Shown one piece after another: positions 53,093-64,000 of a stretch of 64,000 nucleotides of DNA. The stretch is from Protonemura montana. Taxonomy: Eukaryota > Arthropoda > Insecta > Plecoptera > Nemouridae. The stretch is from contig OX387605.1 of assembly GCA_947568835.1 (NCBI GenBank), positions 744,001-808,000 of the forward strand. Reading direction: 5' to 3'. A model generated the notes under the pieces. It had not been told where the DNA came from and ran no database searches. It was given only the letters and a program-made list of their open reading frames with translations. A program made the translations under genes and the position numbers. Within the stretch, counting starts at the first letter, position 1. Each line of letters begins with the position of its first letter.

Positions 53093-54000
53093 ATGCTCTC
53101 TCTGGCCTCCCCGTGCACGTTGGAAGCTCACCCTAGCCTCCCCGTGCACGTTGGAAGCTCACCCTGGCCTCCCCGTGCACGTTGGAAGCTCACCCTGGTC
53201 TCCCCGTGCACGTTGGAAGCTCACCCTGGTCTCCCCGTGCACGTTGGAAGCTCACCCTGGCCTCCCCGTGCACGTTGGAAGCTCACCCTGGTCTCCCCGT
53301 GCACGTTGGAAGCTCACCCTGGTCTCCCCGTGCACGTTGGAAGCTCACCCTGGCCTCCCCGTGCACGTTGGAAGCTCACCCTGGCCTCCCCGTGCACGTT
53401 GGAAGCTCACCCTGGCCTCCCCGTGCACGTTGGAAGCTCACACTGGCCTCCCCGTGCACGTTGGAGGCTCACCCTGGCCTCCCCGTGCACGTTCGAAGCT
53501 CACCCTGGCCTCCCCTTGCACGTTGGAAGCTCACCCTGGCCTCCACGTATACGTTGGAAGCTCACCCTGGTCTCCCCGTGCACGTTGGAAGCTCACCCTG
53601 GTCTCCCCGTGCACGTTGGAAGCTCACACTGGCCTCCACGTGCACGTTGGAAGCTCACCCTGGCCTCCCCGTGCACGTTGGAAGCTCACCCTGGTCTCCC
53701 CGTGCACGTTGGAAGCTCACACTGGCCTCCCCGTGCACGTTGGAAGCTCACCCTGGCCTCCCCGTGCACGTTGGAAGCTCATACTGGCCTCCCCGTGCAC
53801 GTTGGAAGCTCACCCTGGTCTCCACGTGCACGTTGGAAGCTCACCCTGGCCTCCCCGTGCACGTTGGAAGCTTACCCTGGCCTCCACGTGCACGTTGGAA
53901 GCTCACCCTGGCCTCCCCGTGCACGTTGGAAGCTCACCCTGGCCTCCCCGTGCACGTTGGAAGCTCACCCTGGCCTCCCCGTGCACGTTGGAAGCTCACC
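53093..54000 (+). repeat. 31-bp minisatellite
   Basis: About 29 units of CTGGCCTCCCCGTGCACGTT plus GGAAGCTCACC. The unit is not a multiple of three and has no stop in any plus frame, so all three plus frames look open over hundreds of codons. These are artefacts. Confidence 0.95.
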
Positions 54001-54564
54001 CCAAGCGCTGTCCCCTCAATGAAGTTTGTGATTTCTTCCTTGGCTTGTTCCCGTTTTCCTTATTTAAATGCATGATGTCATTCATCATTCAAAGCCAATC
54101 AACACCGCCTGCCTTGCGTCGGCGTCGGCGGGCGTCGGTCAGGTCGCATTATTTACATCGGGAGGCAGTGGCGGACGTCAAGGACGAGGCCTGCACAGCG
54201 ACGACGACGCTCGGCGTCGTCTTCGCTTTCTCGCGCGGCGTCGCGACGCAAATAGAAATACCGGGCGTCTTTGGCGTTCGGCCAGCGGCGAGCGGACATG
54301 ACGCCTGCCCGCGTGACGTCACGACGCCGGCGCCGCGACGCTTGGCGGGTGGTGCGGGGGATGATGTAGAGACAGGTCGGCGCCGAGACCAGAGATCTAT
54401 AAGCGATCTAAGTGCAAGCGAGGCGTTTTACTGCTTAGCTGCAGTTAAACTTGCTTTACCTCGACATAGAAGCAAGCACAGAACCAACGAAACAACGTCT
54501 CAAGTCTTCAACCTCGTTCTGTGGCAATGAACATCAAGACTGGACAATCCTCCGATTGCCTGAC
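54001..54564. other. GC-rich segment between repeats
   Basis: 54110-54370 is rich in GCGTCG/CGACGC motifs (GCGTCGCGACGC, GACGCCGGCGCCGCGACGC), able to form several hairpins. Origin unknown: a CpG-rich exon/promoter or a transposon end are both possible. Confidence 0.4.
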
Positions 54565-55012
54565 TAACTTCTTATTGTGTTTAACATAGCACTGTTTTGA
54601 CATCTGGCCATGTGGCACTGGTCTAATGGCGTCGGTGAATGAGTGGATGATGATGAACATAACCTAGCCTAGAAGGGAGGAGGGGAAATCCGGTGCCGGC
54701 ACGTAGCCTACTCGGCGCAGTGTTGCTTAACTTTCATCCCTCCAACCTCTCTCCCGAACAGAACTGGTCATGTGTATGATGGTCACCCATCTAATACCTG
54801 ACCCAGCGCAGTGTTGCTTAACTTTCATCCCTCCAACCTCTCTCCCAAACAGAACTGGTCATATGTATGATGGTCACCCATCCAATACCTGACCCAGCGC
54901 AATGTTGCTTAACTTTCATCCCTCCAACCTCTCTCACGAACAGAACTGGTCATGTGTATGATGGTCACCCATTCAATACCTGACCCAGCGCAGTGTTGCT
55001 TAACCTCAGTGA
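54565..55012 (-). repeat. 5S-like SINE, minus orientation
   Basis: Tail (about 54585-54712, AATGGCGTCGGTGAATGAG...) then about three 5S-like head units ending at GCAGTGTTGCTTAACCTCAG (55005). It borders the 27-bp satellite. Confidence 0.8.
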
Positions 55013-55026
55013 TCGTTACAAAGGGT

Positions 55027-58000
55027 TCTTTACGGAGGTTCCCTGACAAGTGTTTCTAACGGAGGTTCCCTGACAAGGATTCCTAACGGAGGTTCCCTGA
55101 CAAGTGTTTTAACGGAGGTTCCTTGACAAGTGTTCCTAACGGAGGTTCCTTGACAAGGGTTCCTAACGGAGGTTCCCTGACAAGGATTCCTAACGGAGGT
55201 TCCTAGACAAGTGTTTTTAACGGAGGTTCCTTGACAAGGATTCCTAACGGAGGTTCCCTGACAAGTGTTTCTAACGGAGGTTCCTTGACAAGTGTTCCTA
55301 ACGGAGGTTCCTTGACAAGGGTTCCTAACGGAGGTTCCTTGACAAGTGTTCCTAACGGAGGTTCCTTGACAAGTGTTCCTAACGGAGGTTCCTTGACAAG
55401 TGTTTCTAACGGAGGTTCCTTGACAAGTGTTTCTAACGGAGGTTCCTTGACAAGTGTTTTAACGGAGGTTCCTTGACAAGTGTTTTAACGGAGGTTCCTT
55501 GACAAGTGTTTCTAACGGAGGTTCCTTGACAAGTGTTTCTAACGGAGGTTCCTTGACAAGTGTTTCTAACGGAGGTTCCTTGACAAGTGTTTCTAACGGA
55601 GGTTCCCTGACAAGTGTTTCTAACGGAGGTTCCTTGACAAGTGTTTCTAACGGAGGTTCCTTGACAAGTGTTTCTAACGGAGGTTCCTTGACAAGTGTTT
55701 CTAACGGAGGTTCCTTGACAAGTGTTCCTAACGGAGGTTCCTTGACAAGTGTTCCTAACGGAGGTTCCTTGACAAGTGTTTCTAACGGAGGTTCCTTGAC
55801 AAGTGTTTCTAACGGAGGTTCCCTGACAAGTGTTTCTAACGGAGGTTCCTTGACAAGTGTTTCTAACGGAGGTTCCTTGACAAGTGTTTCTAACGGAGGT
55901 TCCCTGACAAGTGTTTCTAACGGAGGTTCCTTGACAAGTGTTTCTAACGGAGGTTCCTTGACAAGTGTTTCTAACGGAGGTTCCTTGACAAGTGTTTCTA
56001 ACGGAGGTTCCTTGACAAGTGTTCCTAACGGAGGTTCCTTGACAAGTGTTCCTAACGGAGGTTCCTTGACAAGTGTTTCTAACGGAGGTTCCTTGACAAG
56101 TGTTTCTAACGGAGGTTCCTTGACAAGTGTTTCTAACGGAGGTTCCTTGACAAGTGTTTCTAACGGAGGTTCCTTGACAAGTGTTTCTAACGGAGGTTCC
56201 CTGACAAGTGTTTCTAACGGAGGTTCCCTGACAAGTGTTTCTAACGGAGGTTCCTTGACAAGTGTTTTAACGGAGGTTCCTTGACAAGTGTTTCTAACGG
56301 AGGTTCCTTGACAAGTGTTTCTAACGGAGGTTCCTTGACAAGTGTTTTAACGGAGGTTCCTTGACAAGTGTTTCTAACGGAGGTTCCTTGACAAGTGTTT
56401 CTAACGGAGGTTCCTTGACAAGTGTTTCTAACAGAGGTTCCTTGACAAGTGTTTCTAACGGAGGTTCCCTGACAAGTGTTTCTAACGGAGTTTCCTTGAC
56501 AAGTGTTCCTAACGGAGGTTCCTTGACAAGTGTTCCTAACGGAGGTTCCTTGACAAGTGTTTCTAACGGAGGTTCCTTGACAAGTGTTTCTAACGGAGGT
56601 TCCTTGACAAGTGTTTCTAACGGAGGTTCCTTGACAAGTGTTTCTAACGGAGGTTCCTTGACAAGTGTTTCTAACGGAGGTTCCTTGACAAGTGTTTCTA
56701 ACGGAGGTTCCTTGACAAGTGTTTCTAACGGAGGTTCCTTGACAAGTGTTTCTAACGGAGGTTCCTTGACAAGTGTTCCTAACGGAGGTTCCTTGACAAG
56801 TGTTCCTAACGGAGGTTCCTTGACAAGTGTTTCTAACGGAGGTTCCTTGACAAGTGTTTCTAACGGAGGTTCCCTGACAAGTGTTTCTAACGGAGGTTCC
56901 TTGACAAGTGTTTCTAACGGAGGTTCCTTGACAAGTGTTTCTAACGGAGGTTCCCTGACAAGTGTTTCTAACGGAGGTTCCTTGACAAGTGTTTCTAACG
57001 GAGGTTCCTTGACAAGTGTTTCTAACGGAGGTTCCTTGACAAGTGTTCCTAGCGGAGGTTCCTTGACAAGTGTTTCTAACGGAGGTTCCCTGACAAGTGT
57101 TCCTAACGGAGGTTCCCTGACAAGTGTTCCTAACGGAGGTTCCCTGACAAGTGTTTCTAACGGAGGTTCCTTGACAAGTGTTTCTAACGGAGGTTCCTTG
57201 ACAAGTGTTTCTAACGGAGGTTCCTTGACAAGTGTTTCTAACGGAGGTTCCTTGACAAGGGTTCCTAACGGAGGTTTCCTGACAAGTGTTCCTAACGGAG
57301 GTTCCTTGACAAGTGTTTCTAACGGAGGTTCCTTGACAAGTGTTTTCACGGAGGTTCCTTGACAAGTGTTTCTAACGGAGGTTCCTTGACAAGGGTTCCT
57401 AACGGAGGTTCCTTGACAAGGGTTCCTAACGGAGGTTCCTTGACAAGTGTTCCTAACGGAGGTTCCTTGACAAGTGTTTCTAACGGAGGCTCCTTGACAA
57501 GTGTTCCTAACGGAGTTTCCTTGACAAGTGTTTCTAACGGAGGTTCCTTGACAAGGGTTCCTAACGGAGGTTCCTTGACAAGTGTTCCTAACGGAGGTTC
57601 CCTGAAAAGTGTTTCTAACGGAGGTTCCTTGACAAGTGTTCCTAACGGAGGTTCCTTGACAAGTGTTTCTAACGGAGGTTCCCTGACAAGTGTTTCTAAC
57701 GGAGGTTCCTTGACAAGTGTTTCTAACTGAGGTTCCCTGACAAGTGTTTCTAACGGAGGTTCCTTGACAAGGGTTTCTAACGGAGGTTCCTTGACAAGTG
57801 TTTCTAACGGAGGTTCCTTGACAAGTGTTTCTAACGGAGGTTCCCTGACAAGTGTTTCTAACGGAGGTTCCTTGACAAGTGTTCCTAACGGAGGTTCCTT
57901 GACAAGTGTTTCTAACGGAGGTTCCTTGACAAGTGTTCCTAACGGAGGTTCCTTGACAAGTGTTTCTAACGGAGGTTCCTTGACAAGTGTTTCTAACGGA

Positions 58001-61000
58001 GGTTCCTTGACAAGTGTTTCTAACGGAGGTTCCTTGACAAGTGTTCCTAACGGAGGTTCCTTGACAAGTGTTTCTAACGGAGGATCCCTGACAAGTGTTT
58101 CTAACGGAGGTTCCTTGACAAGTGTTTCTAACGGAGGTTCCTTGACAAGTGTTTCTAACGGAGGTTCCTTGACAAGTGTTTCTAACGGAGGTTCCCTGAC
58201 AAGTGTTTCTAACGGAGGTTCCTTGACAAGTGTTTCTAACGGAGGTTCCTTGACAAGTGTTTTAACGGAGGTTCCTTGTCAAGTGTTTCTAACGGAGGTT
58301 CCTTGACAAGTGTTTTTAACGGAGGTTCCTTGACAAGTGTTCCTAACGGAGGTTCCTTGACAAGTGTTTCTAACGGAGGTTCCCTGACAAGTGTTTCTAA
58401 CGGAGGTTCCTTGACAAGTGTTCTAACGGAGGTTCCTTGACAAGTGTTTCTAACGGAGGTTCCCTGACAAGTGTTTTAACGGAGGTTCCTTGACAAGTGT
58501 TTCTAACGGAGGTTCCCTGACAAGTGTTTCTAACGGAGGTTCCTTGACAAGTGTTTCAAACGGAGGTTCCTTGACAAGTGTTTCTAACGGAGGTTCCTTG
58601 ACAAGTGTTCCTAATGGAGGTTCCTTGACAAGTGATTCTAACGGAGGTTTCTTGACAAGTGTTCCTAACGGAGGTTCCTTGACAAGTGTTTTTAACGGAG
58701 GTTCCTTGACAAGTGTTTCTAACGGAGGTTCCTTGACAAGTGTTTCTAACGTAGGTTCCTTGACAAGTGTTTCTAACGGAGGTTCCTTGACAAGTGTTCC
58801 TAACGGAGGTTCCTTGACAAGTGTTCCTAACGGAGGTTCCTTGACAAGTGTTTCTAACGGAGGTTCCTTGACAAGTGTTTCTAACGGAGGTTCCTTGACA
58901 AGTGTTTCTAACGGAGGTTCCTTGACAAGTGTTCCTAACGGAGGTTCCTTGACAAGTGTTTCTAACGGAGGTTCCTTGACAAGTGTTTCTAACGAAGGTT
59001 CCTTGACAAGTGTTTCTAACGGAGGTTCCTTGACAAGTGTTTCTAACGGAGGTTCCTTGACAAGTGTTTCTAACGTAGGTTCCTTGACAAGTGTTTCTAA
59101 CGGAGGTTCCTTGACAAGTGTTCCTAACGGAGGTTCCTTGACAAGTGTTTCAAACGGAGGTTCCCTGACAAGTGTTCCTAACGGAGGTTCCTTGACAAGT
59201 GTTTCTAACGGAGGTTCCCTGACAAGTGTTCCTAACGGAGGTTCCTTGACAAGTGTTTCTAACGGAGGTTCCTTGACAAGTGTTTCTAACGGAGGTTCCT
59301 TGACAAGTGTTTCTAACGGAGGTTCCCTGACAAGTGTTTCTAACGGAGGTTCCTTGACAAGTGTTTCTAACGGAGGTTCCTTGACAAGTGTTTCTAACGG
59401 AGGTTCCTTGACAAGTGTTCCTAACGGAGGTTCCTTGACAAGAGTTTCTAACGGAGGTTCCTTGACAAGTGTTTCTAACGGAGGTTCCTTGACAAGTGTT
59501 TCTAACGGAGGTTCCTTGACAAGTGTTTCTAACGGAGGTTCCTTGACAAGTGTTTCTAACGGAGGTTCCTTGACAAGTGTTTCTAACGGAGGTTCCTTGA
59601 CAAGTGTTTCTAACGGAGGTTCCTTGACAAGTGTTTCTAACGTAGGTTCCTTGGCAAGTGTTTCTAACGGAGGTTCCTTGACAAGTGTTCCTAACGGAGG
59701 TTCCTTGACAAGTGTTCCTAACGGAGGTTCCTTGACAAGTGTTTCTAACGGAGGTTCCTTGACAAGGGTTTCTAACGGAGGTTCCTTGACAAGTGTTTCT
59801 AACGGGGGTTCCTTGACAAGTGTTTCTAACGAAGGTTCCTTGACAAGTGTTTCTAACGGAGGTTCCTTGACAAGTGTTTCTAACGGAGGTTCCTTGACAA
59901 GTGTTTCTAACGTAGGTTCCTTGACAAGTGTTTCTAACGGAGGTTCCTTGACAAGTGTTCCTAACGGAGGTTCCCTGACAAGTGTTCCTAACGGAGGTTC
60001 CTTGACAAGTGTTTCTAACGGAGGTTCCTTGACAAGTGTTTCTAACGGAGGTTCCCTGACAAGTGTTTCTAACGGAGGTTCCTTGACAAGTGTTTCTAAC
60101 GGAGGTTCCTTGACAAGTGTTTCTAACGGAGGTTCCTTGACAAGTGTTTCTAACGGAGGTTCCTTGACAAGTGTTCCTAACGGAGGTTCCTTGACAAGTG
60201 TTTCTAACGGAGGTTCCTTGACAAGTGTTCCTACCGGAGGTTCCTTGACAAGTGTTTCTAACGAAGGTTCCTTGACAAGTGTTTCTAACGGAGGTTCCTT
60301 GACAAGTGTTTCTAACGGAGGTTCCTTGACAAGTGTTTCTAACGGAGGTTCCTTGACAAGTGTTCCTAACGGAGGTTCCTTGACAAGGGTTTCTAACGGA
60401 GGTTCTTTGACAAGTGTTTCTAACGGAGGTTCCTTGACAAGTGTTTCTAACGGAATTTCCTTGACAAGTGTTCCTAACGGAGGTTCCATGACAAGTGTTC
60501 CTAACGGAGGTTCCTTGACAAGTGTTCCTAACGAAGGTTCCTTGACAAGTGTTTCTAACGGAGGTTCCTTGACAAGTGTTTCTAACGGAGGTTCCTTGAC
60601 AAGTGTTTCTAACGGAGGTTCCTTGACAAGTGTTTCTAACGGAGGTTCCTTGACAAGTGTTTCTAACGGAGGTTCCTTGACAAGTGTTTCTAACGGAGGT
60701 TCCTTGACAAGTGTTTCTAACGGAGGTTCCTTGACAAGTGTTTCTAACGGAGGTTCCTTGACAAGTGTTTCTAACGGAGGTTCCCTGACAAGTGTTTCTA
60801 ACGGAGGTTCCTTGACAAGTGTTTCTAACGGAGGTTCCATGACAAGTGTTTCTAACGGAGGTTCCTTGACAAGTGTTTCTAACGGAGGTTCCTTGACAAG
60901 TGTTTCTAACGGAGGTTCCTTGACAAGTGTTTCTAACGGAGGTTCCTTGACAAGTGTTTCTAACGGAGGTTCCTTGACAAGTGTTTCTAACGGAGGTTCC

Positions 61001-64000
61001 TTGACAAGTGTTCCTAACGGAGGTTCCTTGACAAGTGTTTCTAACGGAGGTTCCTTGACAAGTGTTCCTAACGGAGGTTCCTTGACAAGTGTTTCTAACG
61101 GAGGTTCCTTGACAAGTGTTTCTAACGGAGGTTCCTTGACAAGTGTTTCTAACGGAGGTTCCTTGACAAGTGTTTCTAACGGAGGTTCCTTGACAAGTGT
61201 TCCTAACGGAGGTTCCTTGACAAGTGTTTCTAACGGAGGTTCCTTGACAAGTGTTTCTAACGGAGGTTCCTTGACAAGTGTTTTAACGGAGGTTCCTTGA
61301 CAAGTGTTCCTAACGGAGGTTCCTTGACAAGTGTTTCTAACGGAGGTTCCTTGACAAGTGTTTCTAACGGAGGTTCCTTGACAAGTGTTCCTAACGGAGG
61401 TTCCTTGACAAGTGTTCCTAACGGAGGTTCCTTGACAAGTGTTTCTAACGGAGGTTCCTTGACAAGTGTTTTTAACGGAGGTTCCTTGACAAGTGTTTCT
61501 AACGGAGGTTCCTTGACAAGTGTTTCTAACGGAGGTTCCCTGACAAGTGTTTCTAACGGAGGTTCCTTGACAAGTGTTTCTAACGGAGGTTCCTTGACAA
61601 GTGTTTCTAACGGAGGTTCCTTGACAAGTGTTCCTAACGGAGGTTCCTTGACAAGTGTTTCTAACGGAGGTTCCCTGACAAGTGTTCCTAACGGAGGTTC
61701 CCTGACAAGTGTTCCTAACAGAGGTTCCCTGACAAGTGTTTCTAACGGAGGTTCCTTGACAAGTGTTTCTAACGGAGGTTCCTTGACAAGTGTTTCTAAC
61801 GGAGGTTCCTTGACAAGTGTTTCTAACGGAGGTTCCTTGACAAGGGTTCCTAACGGAGGTTCCCTGACAAGTGTTCCTAACGGAGGTTCCTTGACAAGTG
61901 TTTCTAACGGAGGTTCCTTGACAAGTGTTCCTAACGGAGGTTCCCTGAAAAGTGTTTCTAACGGAGGTTCCTTGACAAGTGTTCCTAACGGAGGTTCCTT
62001 GACAAGTGTTTCTAACGGAGGTTCCCTGACAAGTGTTTCTAACGGAGGTTCCCTGACAAGTGTTTCTAACGGAGGTTCCTTGACAAGTGTTTCTAACGTA
62101 GGTTCCTTGACAAGTGTTTCTAACGGAGGTTCCTTGACAAGTGTTTCTAACGGAGGTTCCTTGACAAGTGTTTCTAACGGAGGTTCCTTGACAAGTGTTC
62201 CTAACGGAGGTTCCTTGACAAGTGTTCCTAACGGAGGTTCCCTGACAAGTGTTTCTAACGGAGGTTCCTTGACAAGTGTTTCTAACGGAGGTTCCTTGAC
62301 AAGTGTTTCTAACGGAGGTTCCCTGACAAGTGTTTCTAACGGAGGTTCCTTGACAAGTGTTTCTAACGGAGGTTCCTTGACAAGTGTTCCTAACGGAGGT
62401 TCCTTGACAAGTGTTTCTAACGGAGGTTCCTTGACAAGTGTTCCTAACGGAGGTTCCTTGACAAGTGTTTCTAACGGAGGTTCCTTGACAAGTGTTTCTA
62501 ACGGAGGTTCCTTGACAAGTGTTCTAACGGAGGTTCCTTGACAAGTGTTTCTAACGGAGGTTCCCTGACAAGTGTTTCTAACGGAGGTTCCTTGACAAGT
62601 GTTTCTAACGGAGGTTCCTTGACAAGTGTTTCTAACGGAGGTTCCTTGACAAGTGTTTCTAACGGAGGTTCCCTGACAAGTGTTCCTAACGGAGGTTCCT
62701 TGACAAGTGTTCCTAACGGAGGTTCCTTGACAAGTGTTTCTAACGGAGGTTCCTTGACAAGTGTTTCTAACGGAGGTTCCTTGACAAGTGTTTCTAACGG
62801 AGGTTCCTTGACATGTGTTTTAACGGAGGTTCCTTGACAAGTGTTTCTAACGGAGGTTCCTTGACAAGTGTTTTAACGGAGGTTCCTTGACAAGTGTTTC
62901 TAACGGAGGTTCCTTGACAAGTGTTCCTAACGGAGGTTCCTTGACAAGTGTTTCTAACGGAGGTTCCCTGACAAGTGTTTCTAACGGAGGTTCCTTGACA
63001 AGTGTTTCTAACGGAGGTTCCTTGACAAGTGTTTTAACGGAGGTTCCTTGACAAGTGTTTCTAACGGAGGTTCCTTGACAAGTGTTTTTAACGGAGGTTC
63101 CTTGACAAGTGTTCCTAACGGAGGTTCCTTGACATGTGTTTCTAACGGAGGTTCCCTGACAAGTGTTTCTAACGGAGGTTCCTTGACAAGTGTTTCTAAC
63201 GGAGGTTCCCTGACAAGTGTTTCTAACGGAGGTTCCTTGACAAGTGTTTCTAACGGAGGTTCCTTGACAAGTGTTTCTAACGGAGGTTCCTTGACAAGTG
63301 TTTCTAACGGAGGTTCCTTGACAAGTGTTTCTAACGGAGGTTCCCTGACAAGTGTTCCTAACGGAGGTTCCTTGACAAGTGTTTCTAACGGAGGTTCCTT
63401 GACAAGTGTTTCTAACGGAGGTTCCCTGACAAGTGTTTCTAACGGAGGTTCCTTGACAAGTGTTTCTAACGGAGGTTCCTTGACAAGTGTTTCTAACGGA
63501 GGTTCCTTGACAAGTGTTTCTAACGGAGGTTCCTTGACAAGTGTTTCTAACGGAGGTTCCTTGACAAGTGTTTCTAACGGAGGTTCCCTGACAAGTGTTT
63601 CTAACGGAGGTTCCTTGACAAGTGTTCCTAACGGAGGTTCCTTGACAAGTGTTTCTAACGGAGGTTCCTTGACAAGTGTTTCGAACGGAGGTTCCTTGAC
63701 AAGTGTTTCTAACGGAGGTTCCTTGACAAGTGTTTCTAACGGAGGTTCCTTGACAAGTGTTCCTAACGGAGGTTCCTTGACAAGTGTTTCTAACGGAGGT
63801 TCCTTGACAAGTGTTTCTAACGAAGGTTCCTTGACAAGTGTTTCTAACGGAGGTTCCTTGACAAGTGTTTCTAACGGAGGTTCCTTGACAAGTGTTTCTA
63901 ACGTAGGTTCCTTGACAAGTGTTTGTAACGGAGGTTCCTTGACAAGTGTTCCTAACGGAGGTTCCTTGACAAGTGTTTCAAACGGAGGTTCCCTGACAAG
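55027..64000 (+). repeat. 27-bp satellite, at least 9 kb, open-ended
   Basis: About 330 units of AACGGAGGTTCCTTGACAAG plus TGTTTCT. Main variants: CCT for TCT (Pro/Ser in one frame), CCC for CCT, GTAGG and GAAGG substitutions. Occasional 26-nt units (GTGTTTTAACGG) shift the frame and put in a stop. The long plus frames (TSVSNGGSL repeats, up to 936 codons) and minus frames (LETLVKEPP repeats) are therefore repeat artefacts. The array continues past the window end. Confidence 0.97.

Noticed and set aside
53085-54075. Three overlapping plus-strand frames of about 300-480 codons
   Set aside because: A 31-bp unit without stops opens all three frames equally; no gene evidence.
55499-62837. Long plus-strand frames (up to 936 codons, TSVSNGGSL repeats) and minus-strand frames as structural protein genes
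   Set aside because: They are translations of a 27-bp satellite, open on both strands by unit length, and broken wherever a 26-nt unit occurs.

Overview
The window is animal (metazoan) nuclear DNA. It carries at least four intron-rich protein genes with ordinary GT-AG introns, all recognisable by metazoan homology, plus SINE-like elements, foldback (MITE-like) elements and a decayed Helitron. No bacterial or viral coding content was seen. The species cannot be fixed from the sequence; a non-vertebrate metazoan is the best guess. By tracing splice sites and reading phase I could assemble four complete gene models.

Layout. 481-2625 (-): a three-exon beta-1,3-galactosyltransferase-like gene (GT31, 334 aa). 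4462-11686 (+): KRI1, a ribosome-biogenesis protein (9 exons, 903 aa). 13692-25544 (+): muskelin (11 exons, 707 aa). 28847-40938 (+): Bicaudal-D dynein adaptor (9 exons, 724 aa), whose 6.5 kb intron 3 holds a 78-bp satellite with open reading frames on both strands and a broken Helitron. 40.9-48.4 kb is gene-poor. It has foldback repeats, a trio of near-perfect hairpins and a cluster of unusual tRNA-like units with A-box- and B-box-like motifs. 48413-51119 (-) holds candidate exons of an unrecognised secreted protein. It is divergently arranged with a candidate first exon at 51392-51611 (+). From 51.8 kb to the end the DNA is tandem repeats, finishing in a 27-bp satellite of at least 9 kb that runs off the window.

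The dominant theme is repeat biology. Several different minisatellite families (9, 12, 15, 16, 27, 31, 41, 52, 67, 73, 78 and 91 bp) fill introns, often starting within about 20 bp of a splice site or at a stop codon. The same 41-, 52- and 73-bp families recur in different genes. The 52-bp family is a tandemly amplified piece of a tRNA-like module; the 91-bp family is a tandemly amplified 5S-rRNA-like SINE head. The 15-bp family appears to be an internal slice of that 5S-like unit. A palindromic MITE makes up nearly all of one KRI1 intron and lies close to splice sites in two other genes, which resembles introner-type intron gain.

The genes have unrelated cell roles (Golgi glycosylation, nucleolar pre-rRNA processing, a kelch scaffold, dynein transport). 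Nothing suggests they act as one pathway; three consecutive genes simply share a strand.
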